Source of the DNA: Candidatus Mediterraneibacter avicola
Lineage (GTDB): Bacteria; Bacillota; Clostridia; Lachnospirales; Lachnospiraceae
Reading direction: 5' to 3'
Assembly: GCA_019115385.1 (NCBI GenBank)
Contig: DXDR01000049.1
Span: 1 to 58,183 of the forward strand
Length of the DNA: 58,183 nucleotides
A program made the position numbers and the translations under genes. Shown here in pieces: positions 18,996 through 27,498 of this stretch; within the stretch, counting starts at the first letter, position 1, and every line of letters starts with the position of its first letter. The notes beneath the pieces were generated by a model. The model was given only the letters and a program-made list of their open reading frames with translations, searched no databases and was not told where the DNA came from.

Positions 18996-19311
18996 GGTTC
19001 TGTCCTTGATCGGCCTGGCCATGAAAGCGGGAAAATGTGCAAGCGGAGAGACTATGACAGAGAGTGAGACAAAATCAGGAAAAGCATTTCTTGTGATCGT
19101 TGCCCGGGACGCATCGGACAATACGAAAAAGAAATTCCGGGATATGTGTAAATATTACAGAGTTCCAATTTGTTTTTACGGAGATAAAGATACCTTGGGG
19201 CATGCAATGGGAAAAGAATTCCGTGCATCTCTGGCGATATTGGACGAAGGATTTGCAAAAGGAATTCAGACAGAAATTGGGAACAGAGAGGATATTGCAT
19301 TAAGGAGGTAG
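18982..19311 (+). CDS. L7Ae/YlxQ family ribosomal-type protein
   Basis: A 109-residue L7Ae-like RNA-binding protein, member of the L7Ae/L30e/S12e/Gadd45 fold, with [15 protein letters not shown] near the N-terminus and [13 protein letters not shown]. It probably binds kink-turn RNA, and its role in bacteria is poorly defined. TTG 18982 is chosen as start because AGGAGA lies nine bases upstream and the family begins near this point; there is no suitable in-frame ATG. It is translationally overlapped with rnpM and six bases ahead of infB. Confidence 0.85.
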   Translation: MERDKVLSLIGLAMKAGKCASGETMTESETKSGKAFLVIVARDASDNTKKKFRDMCKYYRVPICFYGDKDTLGHAMGKEFRASLAILDEGFAKGIQTEIGNREDIALRR

Positions 19312-19316
19312 TTGCT

Positions 19317-22124
19317 ATGACTAAAGTGAGAGTACATGAACTGGCAAAAGAACTGGGGATGGAAAATAAAGAACTTGTAGACCTTCTCCAGAAAAAAAAT
19401 GTCGTTGTAAAAAATCATATGAGCACACTGGAGGAAGAGGTGGCCAGTGAAATCAGAAGAGAGAGAGCCGGCCAGGCAGAGAAAAAGGAAGAAAAACCGC
19501 AGGGAGAGTCTGCTGCGGCACATGCGGCGGAAAAGACAGACGGGACTCCGAAAAAGAAAAATCTGGCTTATGTCATTCGTCCCCAGAATTCCAGAAACAG
19601 CAGCAGGATCCAGGGAAACCGCCAGGGACAGCGGGGAGCCCGCCCGGCTCAGGGAGGCGCCAGACCGGGCGCAGATGCCAGAGCGCCACGCCCGGATAGA
19701 GGTGAGCGTCCGTCGCGTCCGGCCTCGCCGGCCCGTCCGGCAGGAGACCGTCCCGTGCGCCCCGAGAGAGGCGAGCGTCCCTCTCAGACAGCCGCTGACA
19801 CACGTCTGCCGCGCCCGGCAGGAGAAGGCCGTCCCACAGGGGAGAACCGCCCGGCCCGCCCGGCAGGGGAAAGCCGTCCGAGCCGTCCCACCCAGGCCGC
19901 AGGAAGTCCATCCGGCGAGAAAAACACATCCGGTGATGTCCGTCCGTCCCGTCCCTCTTCTCAGGGGAACCGCCCGGCAGGAGAAGGCCGTCAGAACTTT
20001 GAGGGGCGCCAGAACCGTCCGGAAAGAGGCGAGCGCCAGGGGCAGAGATCTTTCGGCGAGGGACGTCCTTCCGGTGACAGAAGAGGACCGCGCCCGGAGA
20101 GAGGCGGCAGGGATCAGCGTCCGGGAGCTCCGGGGCAGCGTCCGGACAGAAGAGGAGATTCCCGCAGAGAAGACAGAGAGTCACTTTCCTCTCCCATCGT
20201 AGAGCAGCAGAAGAGCCAGAGAAACAAGGCGAAGAACAAAGAGCGCGACAACAAGAAGAAAGAATACAGAGATGAGTCCTTTGAAGGAAAGGCAAAGAAG
20301 GGAAGAAAGCAGAAACCGGTCACAGAGGTAAAGAAACCGCAGCCGAAGCAGGAGAAGAAGGAAGAGCAGATCAAACAGATCGTGATCCCGGAGGTACTTA
20401 CGATCAAAGAACTGGCTGATAAGATGAAAATCGTTCCTTCTGTTATTGTCAAAAAGCTCTTCCTGCAGGGCAAGGTTGTGACAGTCAACCAGGAAATTGA
20501 TTATGATACAGCGGAAGAGATCGCTATGGAGTTTGACGTACTCTGCGAGAAGGAAGAGGTTGTGGACGTGATCGAAGAACTTCTCAAAGAGGATGAGGAA
20601 GATGAAGGCCTGATGGAAAAACGGCCTCCGGTCGTCTGTGTCATGGGGCATGTAGACCACGGTAAAACTTCCCTTCTGGACGCGATCCGTCATACGAACG
20701 TGATCGACCGCGAGGCCGGCGGGATCACCCAGCACATCGGGGCTTATGTGGTTGAGGTCAACGGGGAGAAGATCACCTTCCTGGATACTCCGGGACACGA
20801 GGCGTTTACTGCCATGCGTATGCGCGGGGCCAGCTCCACAGATATTGCGATCCTCGTTGTGGCTGCTGACGACGGCGTGATGCCTCAGACAGTGGAGGCG
20901 ATAAACCATGCCAAAGCAGCAGGTATTGAAATTATCGTGGCGATCAATAAGATTGATAAGCCAAGTGCAAATATTGAGCGTGTAAAACAGGAACTGACGG
21001 AATATGAGCTTATTCCCGAGGACTGGGGCGGAAGTACTGTGTTTGTTCCCGTGTCCGCCCACACAAAGGAAGGTATTCCCGAACTTCTGGAAATGATCCT
21101 TCTTACCGCTGAAGTAATGGAACTGAAGGCAAATCCGAACAGATCGGCCAGAGGTCTTGTGATCGAGGCTGAGCTGGACAAAGGAAAAGGTTCTGTGGCT
21201 ACTGTACTTGTACAGAAGGGAACCCTCCATGTAGGCGATGCTATTGCAGCGGGAAGCGCCCATGGACGTGTCAGAGCCATGATGGACGACAAGGGCAGGA
21301 GAGTGAAAGAAGCAGGCCCGTCCCAGCCGGTTGAGATCCTGGGACTTAACGATGTGCCGAATGCCGGCGAGGTATTTGTGGGCTGTGAATCAGAGAAAGA
21401 GGCGAGAAGCTTTGCCGAGACATTTATCGCACAGAATAAAGTGAAGCTTCTGGAAGACACGAAGAGCAGAATGTCTCTGGACGATCTGTTCAACCAGATT
21501 CAGGAAGGAAATCTGAAAGAACTTAATATCGTCGTCAAAGCGGACGTTCAGGGATCGGTTGAGGCTCTGAAGCAGAGCCTTCTCAAACTTTCCAATGAAG
21601 AGGTTGTGATCAAGGTGATCCACGGCGGCGTGGGAGCGATCAATGAGTCTGACGTGATCCTTGCATCTGCTTCTAATGCGATCATTATCGGATTTAATGT
21701 GCGCCCGGACGCCACAGCCAAGGAGATCGCGGACAGAGAAGGCGTAGATATGCGGCTTTACCGCGTAATTTACAATGCCATCGAGGATGTGGAAGCTGCC
21801 ATGAAGGGTATGCTGGATCCGGTGTTTGAAGAGAAGATCCTCGGCCATGCCGAAGTGCGCCAGACATTTAAGGCGTCCGGTGTGGGAACGATCGCAGGCG
21901 CGTATGTGAAAGACGGAATCTTTGAGAGAAACTGTTCCGTCCGCCTGATCCGGGACGGCATTGTGGTATTTGACGGACCGCTGGCGTCTCTGAAACGCTT
22001 CAAGGACGACGTAAAAGAAGTAAGAGCCGGATACGAGTGCGGCTTTGTATTTGAAAACTATAACGATATAAAAGAAGGCGATGAAGTCGAAGCCTACAAG
22101 ATGGTTGAGACGGAGAGAAAATAA
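19317..22124 (+). CDS. infB: Translation initiation factor IF-2
   Basis: A 935-residue GTPase that brings initiator tRNA to the 30S subunit. An N-terminal IF2_N domain (1-50) is followed by a long basic repeat-rich linker (about 100-285), a second IF2_N domain (about 355-410), and the GTPase domain with GHVDHGKT (444-451), DTPGHE (490-495) and NKID (544-547). The beta-barrel and C-terminal fMet-tRNA domains follow. AGGAGG lies seven bases before the ATG. It is the largest gene of the operon, and rbfA follows after 25 bases. Confidence 0.98.
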   Translation: MTKVRVHELAKELGMENKELVDLLQKKNVVVKNHMSTLEEEVASEIRRERAGQAEKKEEKPQGESAAAHAAEKTDGTPKKKNLAYVIRPQNSRNSSRIQGNRQGQRGARPAQGGARPGADARAPRPDRGERPSRPASPARPAGDRPVRPERGERPSQTAADTRLPRPAGEGRPTGENRPARPAGESRPSRPTQAAGSPSGEKNTSGDVRPSRPSSQGNRPAGEGRQNFEGRQNRPERGERQGQRSFGEGRPSGDRRGPRPERGGRDQRPGAPGQRPDRRGDSRREDRESLSSPIVEQQKSQRNKAKNKERDNKKKEYRDESFEGKAKKGRKQKPVTEVKKPQPKQEKKEEQIKQIVIPEVLTIKELADKMKIVPSVIVKKLFLQGKVVTVNQEIDYDTAEEIAMEFDVLCEKEEVVDVIEELLKEDEEDEGLMEKRPPVVCVMGHVDHGKTSLLDAIRHTNVIDREAGGITQHIGAYVVEVNGEKITFLDTPGHEAFTAMRMRGASSTDIAILVVAADDGVMPQTVEAINHAKAAGIEIIVAINKIDKPSANIERVKQELTEYELIPEDWGGSTVFVPVSAHTKEGIPELLEMILLTAEVMELKANPNRSARGLVIEAELDKGKGSVATVLVQKGTLHVGDAIAAGSAHGRVRAMMDDKGRRVKEAGPSQPVEILGLNDVPNAGEVFVGCESEKEARSFAETFIAQNKVKLLEDTKSRMSLDDLFNQIQEGNLKELNIVVKADVQGSVEALKQSLLKLSNEEVVIKVIHGGVGAINESDVILASASNAIIIGFNVRPDATAKEIADREGVDMRLYRVIYNAIEDVEAAMKGMLDPVFEEKILGHAEVRQTFKASGVGTIAGAYVKDGIFERNCSVRLIRDGIVVFDGPLASLKRFKDDVKEVRAGYECGFVFENYNDIKEGDEVEAYKMVETERK
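19617..20171 (+). repeat. Low-complexity Arg/Pro/Gly repeat region within infB
   Basis: About 185 codons of IF-2 made of degenerate units such as RPERGER, RPAGE and RPSRP. The DNA is locally GC-rich with repeated stretches like CGCCCGGCAGGAGAAGG. It is a disordered, positively charged linker, and the DNA repeats make it prone to length change between strains. Confidence 0.8.
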
Positions 22125-22149
22125 GCCTTTCTGACAGGAAGGAGCGTCT

Positions 22150-22524
22150 ATGAGGAAAAACAGTATAAAAAATACAAGGATCAATGCAGAAGTCCAGAGA
22201 GAACTGAGCATTATCCTGCAGAATGGGATCAAAGATCCGAGAGTGGCGCCTATGACTTCCGTAGTTGCCGTAGAAGTGGCTCCGGATCTGAAAACATGCA
22301 AGGCTTACATCAGTGTGCTGGGAGATGAGAAGGCGCAGCAGGATACGATCAGAGGACTTCAGAGCGCGGAGGGGTATATCCGCCGCGAACTGGCCCGTAC
22401 AGTGAATATGAGAAACACTCCTGAAATTACCTTCATTATGGATCAGTCGATTGAATACGGAGTGAATATCAGCAGAAAGATAGATGAAGTGACAAGGGAT
22501 TTGAAAGATGGAGCTGATGAATGA
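22150..22524 (+). CDS. rbfA: Ribosome-binding factor A
   Basis: A 124-residue KH-like protein for late 30S maturation and cold adaptation. It has NAEVQRELSIILQNGIKDPRV at the N-terminus and the conserved ELARTVNMRNTPEITFIMDQS near the end. GGAAGGAG precedes the ATG. Its 3' end overlaps the next gene by 17 bases, so the two are probably translationally coupled. Confidence 0.95.
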   Translation: MRKNSIKNTRINAEVQRELSIILQNGIKDPRVAPMTSVVAVEVAPDLKTCKAYISVLGDEKAQQDTIRGLQSAEGYIRRELARTVNMRNTPEITFIMDQSIEYGVNISRKIDEVTRDLKDGADE

Positions 22525-23500
22525 TATGAAAATTGTATTGGAAGATGTTCTGCGGGGAAAACGCAGTGTCGCTCTGGGCGGGCATATCCGCCCGGACGGC
22601 GACTGCGTGGGCTCTGCTCTTGGCCTGTATATGTATCTCAAAGAGCAGCATCCCGAACTTGAGACGGACATTTATCTGGAGGAGGTTCCGGAGGCGTACG
22701 GCCTGATCGAGTGCACGGATGAGGTAAAGAGCCGGATACCCGGGGATAAAAAATATGACCTCTTTATCTGCCTTGATTGCGGTGATCTGGGCCGTCTGGG
22801 CTTTTCTTCCCCGCTGTTTGAAAGCGCGGAGGAAACGCTGTGCATAGACCACCATGTCAGTAACGCGGCTTTTGCAGATGTAAACTACATAGTGCCGGAC
22901 GCAAGTTCTACATCCGAGCTTGTATTTACGCTGCTGGATGTGAGCAGGATCAGTAAAAGAGTGGCAGAGGCGCTTTACATGGGGATTGCACACGACACTG
23001 GCGTGTTCCAGTATTCCTGCACCTCTCCGAGGACAATGGAGATCGCGGCGGAACTGATGCGCAAAGGAATTGACGGCAGCAACATTATTGACAAAACTTA
23101 TTATGAGAAAACCTATATTCAGAACCAGATCCTGGGGCGGGCTCTTTTGGAGAGTATGCTGATCCTTGATAAAAGGTGCATTGTCTCTGTCATCCGAAAA
23201 CGGTCTATGGAATTTTTCCACGCAAAGCCGTCAGATCTGGAGGGAATCGTGTCCCAGCTGAGGCTGACAAAAGGCGTGGAGGTAGCTATGTTCCTCCATG
23301 AGACAGAAACTCATAAATTCAAGGTCAGCCTGCGCTCAAAAGGCAAGGTAGATGTGAGCAGGATCGCCCAATATTTTGGCGGCGGCGGACATGCGCGTGC
23401 GGCAGGAGTGACAATGCAGGGCTCGAGCCATGACGTGATCAACAATATTACGGAACAGATAGAGCTCCAGTTAAACAGGGAAGCCGGGGAAGAAAAATGA
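22508..23500 (+). CDS. nrnA: DHH family nanoRNase / pAp phosphatase
   Basis: A 330-residue DHH/DHHA1 phosphoesterase of the NrnA type, which degrades very short RNA and dephosphorylates 3'-phosphoadenosine 5'-phosphate. HIRPDGDCVGSALGL (residues 26-40) and CIDHHVSN hold the metal-binding residues; the DHHA1 domain ends in GGGGHARAAG. ATG 22508 is taken, with ATG 22517 and 22526 also possible. The place between rbfA and truB is conserved in Firmicutes. Its last four bases overlap truB (ATGA). Confidence 0.93.
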   Translation: MELMNDMKIVLEDVLRGKRSVALGGHIRPDGDCVGSALGLYMYLKEQHPELETDIYLEEVPEAYGLIECTDEVKSRIPGDKKYDLFICLDCGDLGRLGFSSPLFESAEETLCIDHHVSNAAFADVNYIVPDASSTSELVFTLLDVSRISKRVAEALYMGIAHDTGVFQYSCTSPRTMEIAAELMRKGIDGSNIIDKTYYEKTYIQNQILGRALLESMLILDKRCIVSVIRKRSMEFFHAKPSDLEGIVSQLRLTKGVEVAMFLHETETHKFKVSLRSKGKVDVSRIAQYFGGGGHARAAGVTMQGSSHDVINNITEQIELQLNREAGEEK

Positions 23501-24417
23501 TCAACGGAGTTCTCAACATTTACAAAGAAAAAGGATATACGTCCCATGATGTCGTGGCATGTCTGAGAAAGATCGTGGGACAGAAGAAGATCGGGCACAC
23601 GGGCACCCTGGATCCGGATGCGGAAGGGGTGCTTCCTGTATGTCTGGGCAGGGCCACAAAGCTCTGCGATCTGCTTACGGACAGGAATAAGACGTACGAG
23701 GCGGTGCTTTTGCTTGGCAGAACAACGGACACGCAGGATATTTCAGGAACAATTTTGAAAGAATGTGACGCATCCGGTATTTCTGAGGAGGAAGCGGCAG
23801 ATCATATATACAGGTTTGTGGGGGAATACGACCAGGTTCCGCCCATGTATTCGGCTTTGAAAGTGAACGGGAAAAAGCTGTATGAGCTGGCGCGGGAAGG
23901 AAAAACAGTGGAGAGAAAAAGCCGCAGGATCCATATATTCGGAATCCGTATTCTGGAAATGGATCTGCCCCGCATACGCATGGAGGTGGAGTGCTCAAAA
24001 GGCACGTATATCCGCACACTCTGCCATGATATCGGAGAGAGCATGGGAGTGGGCGGCTGTATGGAAAGCCTGAAGCGTACAAAGTCCGGGCAGTTTTCCG
24101 CAGAAAAAAGCGTCCGGCTTTCCCAGGTGGAAGCGGCAAAAGATCAGGGCAGGCTGATGGAACTTGTGATCCCGCTGGATGCGATGTTTTCGGATCTGCA
24201 GCCTGTCGTATTGAAGGAATCCAGTGTCCGGACGGCATATAACGGAGGAACATTTTCTCCTGCATGTCTCCAGGAGCGGGCGGAGTGCCGTCCGGGAGAG
24301 GAATACCGGGTATATGACGGAGAAGGCCGCTTTATTGCCGTTTACCGATATGATGGGGAAAGGCGGAAGTTTGTGCTCAAGAAGATGTTTCTGGATCCGG
24401 AAGAGATCCGGATATGA
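23497..24417 (+). CDS. truB: tRNA pseudouridine-55 synthase
   Basis: A 306-residue enzyme making pseudouridine 55 in the T loop of tRNA. The catalytic motif GHTGTLDPDAEGVLP carries the nucleophile Asp39. KGTYIRTLCHDIG and the C-terminal PUA-like domain are present. The start overlaps the stop of nrnA, indicating coupling. It is followed 27 bases later by ribF. Confidence 0.97.
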   Translation: MINGVLNIYKEKGYTSHDVVACLRKIVGQKKIGHTGTLDPDAEGVLPVCLGRATKLCDLLTDRNKTYEAVLLLGRTTDTQDISGTILKECDASGISEEEAADHIYRFVGEYDQVPPMYSALKVNGKKLYELAREGKTVERKSRRIHIFGIRILEMDLPRIRMEVECSKGTYIRTLCHDIGESMGVGGCMESLKRTKSGQFSAEKSVRLSQVEAAKDQGRLMELVIPLDAMFSDLQPVVLKESSVRTAYNGGTFSPACLQERAECRPGEEYRVYDGEGRFIAVYRYDGERRKFVLKKMFLDPEEIRI

Positions 24418-24444
24418 AAAAGAGACAGAAGGTGCAGGAAAAAT

Positions 24445-25347
24445 ATGCAGACAGTAACAGGGACAGAGTCCCGCCAATGGAAAAAAAAGACAGCGGTCAC
24501 ACTGGGGAAATTTGACGGCCTCCACAGGGGGCATCAGAAGCTGGTGGACCGGATTATAAAATACGGGAGCCCGGAATGCGAAAGTGTACTCTGCGCCTTT
24601 GACATGGGGAGGGAATCACTTATGACAAAGGCCGAGAGAAGGGAGAGGCTGGCGGGAAAGATCGACTATCTGATCGAATATCCCTTTACCAGGGAGTTAA
24701 GAGAGATGGAGGCGGAAGATTTTATCGACCGTATCCTGTGCGGTACGCTGCACGCTTCCCATATCGTGGTGGGTACGGATTTCTGTTTCGGATATCAGAA
24801 GAGAGGAAATGCCTCCATGCTGTCGGACTTTGCAGAAAGCCGGGGCTACACGCTGGATGTGATCGAAAAAGAACAGTATCAGGGCAGAGTGATCAGCAGC
24901 AGCTATATCAAAGAAGCGCTTTCCATGGGGGATATCGAACTTGCAAATACACTGCTCGGCTATCCCTATGAGATGTCGGGGGTGGTAGAGCACGGGAAAC
25001 GCCTGGGGCGTAAGCTGGGGTTCCCCACGATGAATCTGGAACCTCAGGAGCAGAAAATCCTGCCCAGGTACGGGGTTTATGCATGCCGGATCCAAATCGA
25101 CGGGAAATGGTACGGCGCCATCGGAAATGCGGGGATCAAGCCTACAGTGACGAACGAACACAAACGGCTTCTGGAAGTCTATGTATTCGGCTATGATGGG
25201 GACGCTTACGGAAAAGAGATCCGGGCACAGTTCTGTGCGTTTGAGCGCCCCGAGATGAAATTCGGCTCGGTGGAGGAGCTGAAGAACCAGGTAATGAGGG
25301 ACATTCGGTACGGAGAGGAATTTTTCGAAAAAAATCCGATTTTGTGA
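24445..25347 (+). CDS. ribF: Bifunctional riboflavin kinase / FMN adenylyltransferase
   Basis: A 300-residue enzyme converting riboflavin to FMN and then FAD. The N-terminal nucleotidyltransferase domain has TLGKFDGLHRGHQKLV (about residues 18-33), with the HxGH-like motif, and ISSSYIKEAL. The C-terminal flavokinase domain has RKLGFPTMNLEP and ends near residue 295. Its place after truB and before rpsO is standard. No FMN riboswitch is present; the gene is read from the upstream operon. Confidence 0.96.
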   Translation: MQTVTGTESRQWKKKTAVTLGKFDGLHRGHQKLVDRIIKYGSPECESVLCAFDMGRESLMTKAERRERLAGKIDYLIEYPFTRELREMEAEDFIDRILCGTLHASHIVVGTDFCFGYQKRGNASMLSDFAESRGYTLDVIEKEQYQGRVISSSYIKEALSMGDIELANTLLGYPYEMSGVVEHGKRLGRKLGFPTMNLEPQEQKILPRYGVYACRIQIDGKWYGAIGNAGIKPTVTNEHKRLLEVYVFGYDGDAYGKEIRAQFCAFERPEMKFGSVEELKNQVMRDIRYGEEFFEKNPIL

Positions 25348-25376
25348 TTTACAACATCTCTGCGCTGTGCTATACT
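25348..25376 (+). promoter_or_regulatory. Sigma-A promoter of rpsO
   Basis: TTTACA (25348-25353), 17 bases, TATACT (25371-25376), overlapping the ribF stop codon. The start of transcription would be near 25383. Confidence 0.82.
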
Positions 25377-25382
25377 GTTCGA

Positions 25383-25476
25383 GGTGTAAAAAACAGCCGG
25401 TGTTCGGTGATCGGATTACTCCAGCCATTGCTTAATGCCAGGCGGTTTATCAAGAGTATTTAAGGAGGATAACAAA
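25383..25476 (+). promoter_or_regulatory. rpsO leader, possible S15 autoregulatory site
   Basis: About 94 bases of leader before rpsO, GC-rich in its first half, with short self-complementary pieces (for example CATT/AATG around 25428-25439). S15 is known to repress its own mRNA through leader structures in several bacteria. I infer the same here from position, not from a recognised consensus. Confidence 0.35.
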
Positions 25477-25743
25477 ATGATCGCAAAAGAAAAGAAACAG
25501 GCAATCATCAAAGAGTATGGAAGAAGTGAAGGTGACACAGGTTCACCGGAGGTTCAGATCGCTATCCTGACGGCAAGGATCAATGAACTGACAGAGCACT
25601 TCAAAGCAAATCCGAAGGATCATCACTCAAGAAGAGGACTTCTGAAGATGGTAGGACAGAGAAGAGGACTTCTGGCATACCTGAAGAAGGTTGATATTGA
25701 GAGATATCGTTCCCTGATCGAGAGACTTGGACTTAGAAAATAA
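25477..25743 (+). CDS. rpsO: Ribosomal protein S15
   Basis: An 88-residue 30S protein binding the central domain of 16S r[38 protein letters not shown] and [12 protein letters not shown] are family hallmarks. ATG 25477 follows TAAGGAGG; an in-frame extension upstream to 25435 does not belong to S15. It has its own promoter and terminator. Confidence 0.98.
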   Translation: MIAKEKKQAIIKEYGRSEGDTGSPEVQIAILTARINELTEHFKANPKDHHSRRGLLKMVGQRRGLLAYLKKVDIERYRSLIERLGLRK

Positions 25744-25763
25744 TTTCCATAAAAGAGTCATTC

Positions 25764-25816
25764 AAAAAGAGCGCATCGCATCCTGGAATACTTCTAGGAT
25801 GCGATGCGCTCTTTTT
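25764..25816. terminator. Strong bidirectional terminator (rpsO / AGCS symporter)
   Basis: A 21-base-pair perfect stem from AAAAAGAGCGCATCGC (25764 on) to its complement ending CTCTTTTT (25816), with an 11-base loop. A- and T-runs flank both arms, so it ends rpsO on the plus strand and the symporter on the minus strand. Confidence 0.93.
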
Positions 25817-25819
25817 GGA

Positions 25820-27223
25820 TCAATTCCAGAAGTCTATTTTTGTTTTCAGCCCGATGTCTGCGGCTTTAAACACCGGATCTTTTCCTTCTTTTTTCTGTCT
25901 GATATAATCCTGCAGACACCGGATAGCCGGTGTGCCCAGCATGAGGATGACAGGCAGGTTGATCAGGGCCATGAATCCCATCAGTACGTCGGCAGTGCTC
26001 CACACAAGGCTGAACTCCATGACAGAGCCCGCCAGCACGATCAGCGCTGCAATAATACGGAACGTATTGAGCAGGGCTTTCCCCGGAGTCTTTCCGCAGA
26101 GATATTTCAGCCCCATCTCCGCATAGTAGAAGTTGCCGATCAATGTGGTGAAAGCGAAAAGGCAGAGAGCGATCGATATAAATATGGTCCCGAACTGGCC
26201 CAGAGAGTTGGATGCAGCCGCCTGTACCCATGGCATGCCTTTGAGATCGGCACTGGGCGCTACGCCGGAGCAGAGCAGCATAAAGGAAGTGGCCGTGCAG
26301 ATCAGGATCGTATCAATAAATACAGACAGCATCTGGACGAGGCCCTGTTTGACCGGATGGGACACGGCGGCGCTTGCCGCGGCGTTTGGAGCGGAACCGA
26401 CTCCGGCCTCATTGGAGAACAGCCCCCGCTTGATGCCGTGCATGATACAGGATCCTGCAAATCCTCCGAAGATAGCCCGGAAGTCAAAGGCGTTTGAAAA
26501 GATGTCGGAAAACATCTGAGGGATCAGATTATAGTGAGTGACAATAACATAGAGGGCTACCAGCAGATAAAAAACACCCATAAAAGGAACAAGAATCTCC
26601 GTGATCTTAGAGATCTGCTTACTTCCGCCAAAAATACTCAGGGCGAAAACAAGAGCAAGAATAATCCCGACGATCAGCGGAGTGCTGGATTCGTCGAAAA
26701 ATCCATAAGCCCGGAAGGAGTCGGCAATATTGAAGGAAGCCACCAGATTGAACCCTCCCATGTATGTCAGGATCAGGAATACAGCGAAAAGTACCCCGAT
26801 CCAGTGCTTTTTCAGCGCTGCCTGGATATAGTAGGCCGGTCCGCCGTAGGAACTGCCGTCTTCCGCACGGCGTTTGTAGATCTGGGCAAGCGTGCTCTCA
26901 ATAAAGGCAGACGAGCTTCCGAGAAGGGCCGTGAGCCACATCCAGAATACAGCGCCTGGCCCGCCCAGACAGATTGCTGTGGAAATGCCTGCGATATTGC
27001 CCGTTCCCACCCGTGAGGCAGTGGATACCATCAGTGCCTGAAAGGAAGACAGTCCTTTGTCGTCCGCGCCCGGCTGCGCGACTACACGGATAGATTCCGG
27101 GAAAAGGCGGAACTGTACCAGGCGTGTCCGAATGGAGAAAAAAATACCCGTTCCCAGCAGTATAAAGATCAGAATATAACTGTAGAGCAGATCGCTCAGC
27201 ACGTTAATGAAATCTGTCACCAA
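25820..27223 (-). CDS. AGCS family sodium:alanine/glycine symporter
   Basis: A 467-residue integral membrane protein of the alanine-or-glycine:cation symporter family, importing small neutral amino acids with Na+. It has about ten to eleven helices. Family motifs include GTGNIAGISTAICLGGPGAVFWMW and GLFSNEAGVGSAPNAAA. The start is TTG 27223 or GTG 27220 (complement strand) after GAGAGG; both are non-ATG. It has its own promoter, diverges from pnp and converges with rpsO. Confidence 0.93.
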   Translation of the reverse strand: MVTDFINVLSDLLYSYILIFILLGTGIFFSIRTRLVQFRLFPESIRVVAQPGADDKGLSSFQALMVSTASRVGTGNIAGISTAICLGGPGAVFWMWLTALLGSSSAFIESTLAQIYKRRAEDGSSYGGPAYYIQAALKKHWIGVLFAVFLILTYMGGFNLVASFNIADSFRAYGFFDESSTPLIVGIILALVFALSIFGGSKQISKITEILVPFMGVFYLLVALYVIVTHYNLIPQMFSDIFSNAFDFRAIFGGFAGSCIMHGIKRGLFSNEAGVGSAPNAAASAAVSHPVKQGLVQMLSVFIDTILICTATSFMLLCSGVAPSADLKGMPWVQAAASNSLGQFGTIFISIALCLFAFTTLIGNFYYAEMGLKYLCGKTPGKALLNTFRIIAALIVLAGSVMEFSLVWSTADVLMGFMALINLPVILMLGTPAIRCLQDYIRQKKEGKDPVFKAADIGLKTKIDFWN

Positions 27224-27299
27224 AATAGAAATCCTCTCTTTCCTCTTTTTGTTTTGTGTTTTCTAAAATCAAATATTTTCCAGCCGGAGCTGCCTCATT

Positions 27300-27328
27300 A
27301 TAATATCGTAAGACTACCTATTTGTCCA
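27300..27328 (-). promoter_or_regulatory. Probable promoter of the AGCS symporter
   Basis: On the minus strand: TGGACA (27328-27323), 17 bases, TATTAT (27305-27300). It lies back to back with the pnp promoter 12 bases away. Confidence 0.65.
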
Positions 27329-27339
27329 GAAAAATGTGT

Positions 27340-27368
27340 TTGCGTATCTATATATTATGTGATATAAT
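27340..27368 (+). promoter_or_regulatory. Sigma-A promoter of pnp
   Basis: TTGCGT (27340-27345), 17 bases, TATAAT (27363-27368). The -10 box is perfect. The leader to the pnp start codon is about 125 bases. Confidence 0.72.
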
Positions 27369-27404
27369 CATTTAGATTATGAGCAGTTGAATAGAGCCGA
27401 GACC

Positions 27405-27444
27405 ACTGAAAAGCACACTAACGCCTTTTAGTATGTTTTTCAGT
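27405..27444 (+). promoter_or_regulatory. pnp leader stem-loop
   Basis: Arms 27405-27421 and 27428-27444 pair over 17 positions with one G-U and one C-A mismatch, around the loop CGCCTT. In E. coli a comparable leader hairpin is cut by RNase III and used for PNPase autoregulation. A similar role here is inferred. Confidence 0.55.
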
Positions 27445-27498
27445 AGTTTCGGAGATTCCTGCCCATATGAAAATGGAAAGGATAAAAAGGAGAAGACC

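Noticed and set aside
19680-20110. Regularly repeated units that could look like a CRISPR array.
   Set aside because: The repeats are degenerate, in frame, and encode the Arg/Pro-rich linker of IF-2; there are no unique spacers or cas genes.
19447-20202. A 251-codon frame in another phase within infB.
   Set aside because: It arises from the GC-rich repeat region of the IF-2 linker; the IF-2 frame is continuous and conserved.
25727-26497. A 256-codon plus-strand frame after rpsO.
   Set aside because: It begins inside the rpsO end, crosses a strong terminator and is antisense to the AGCS symporter.
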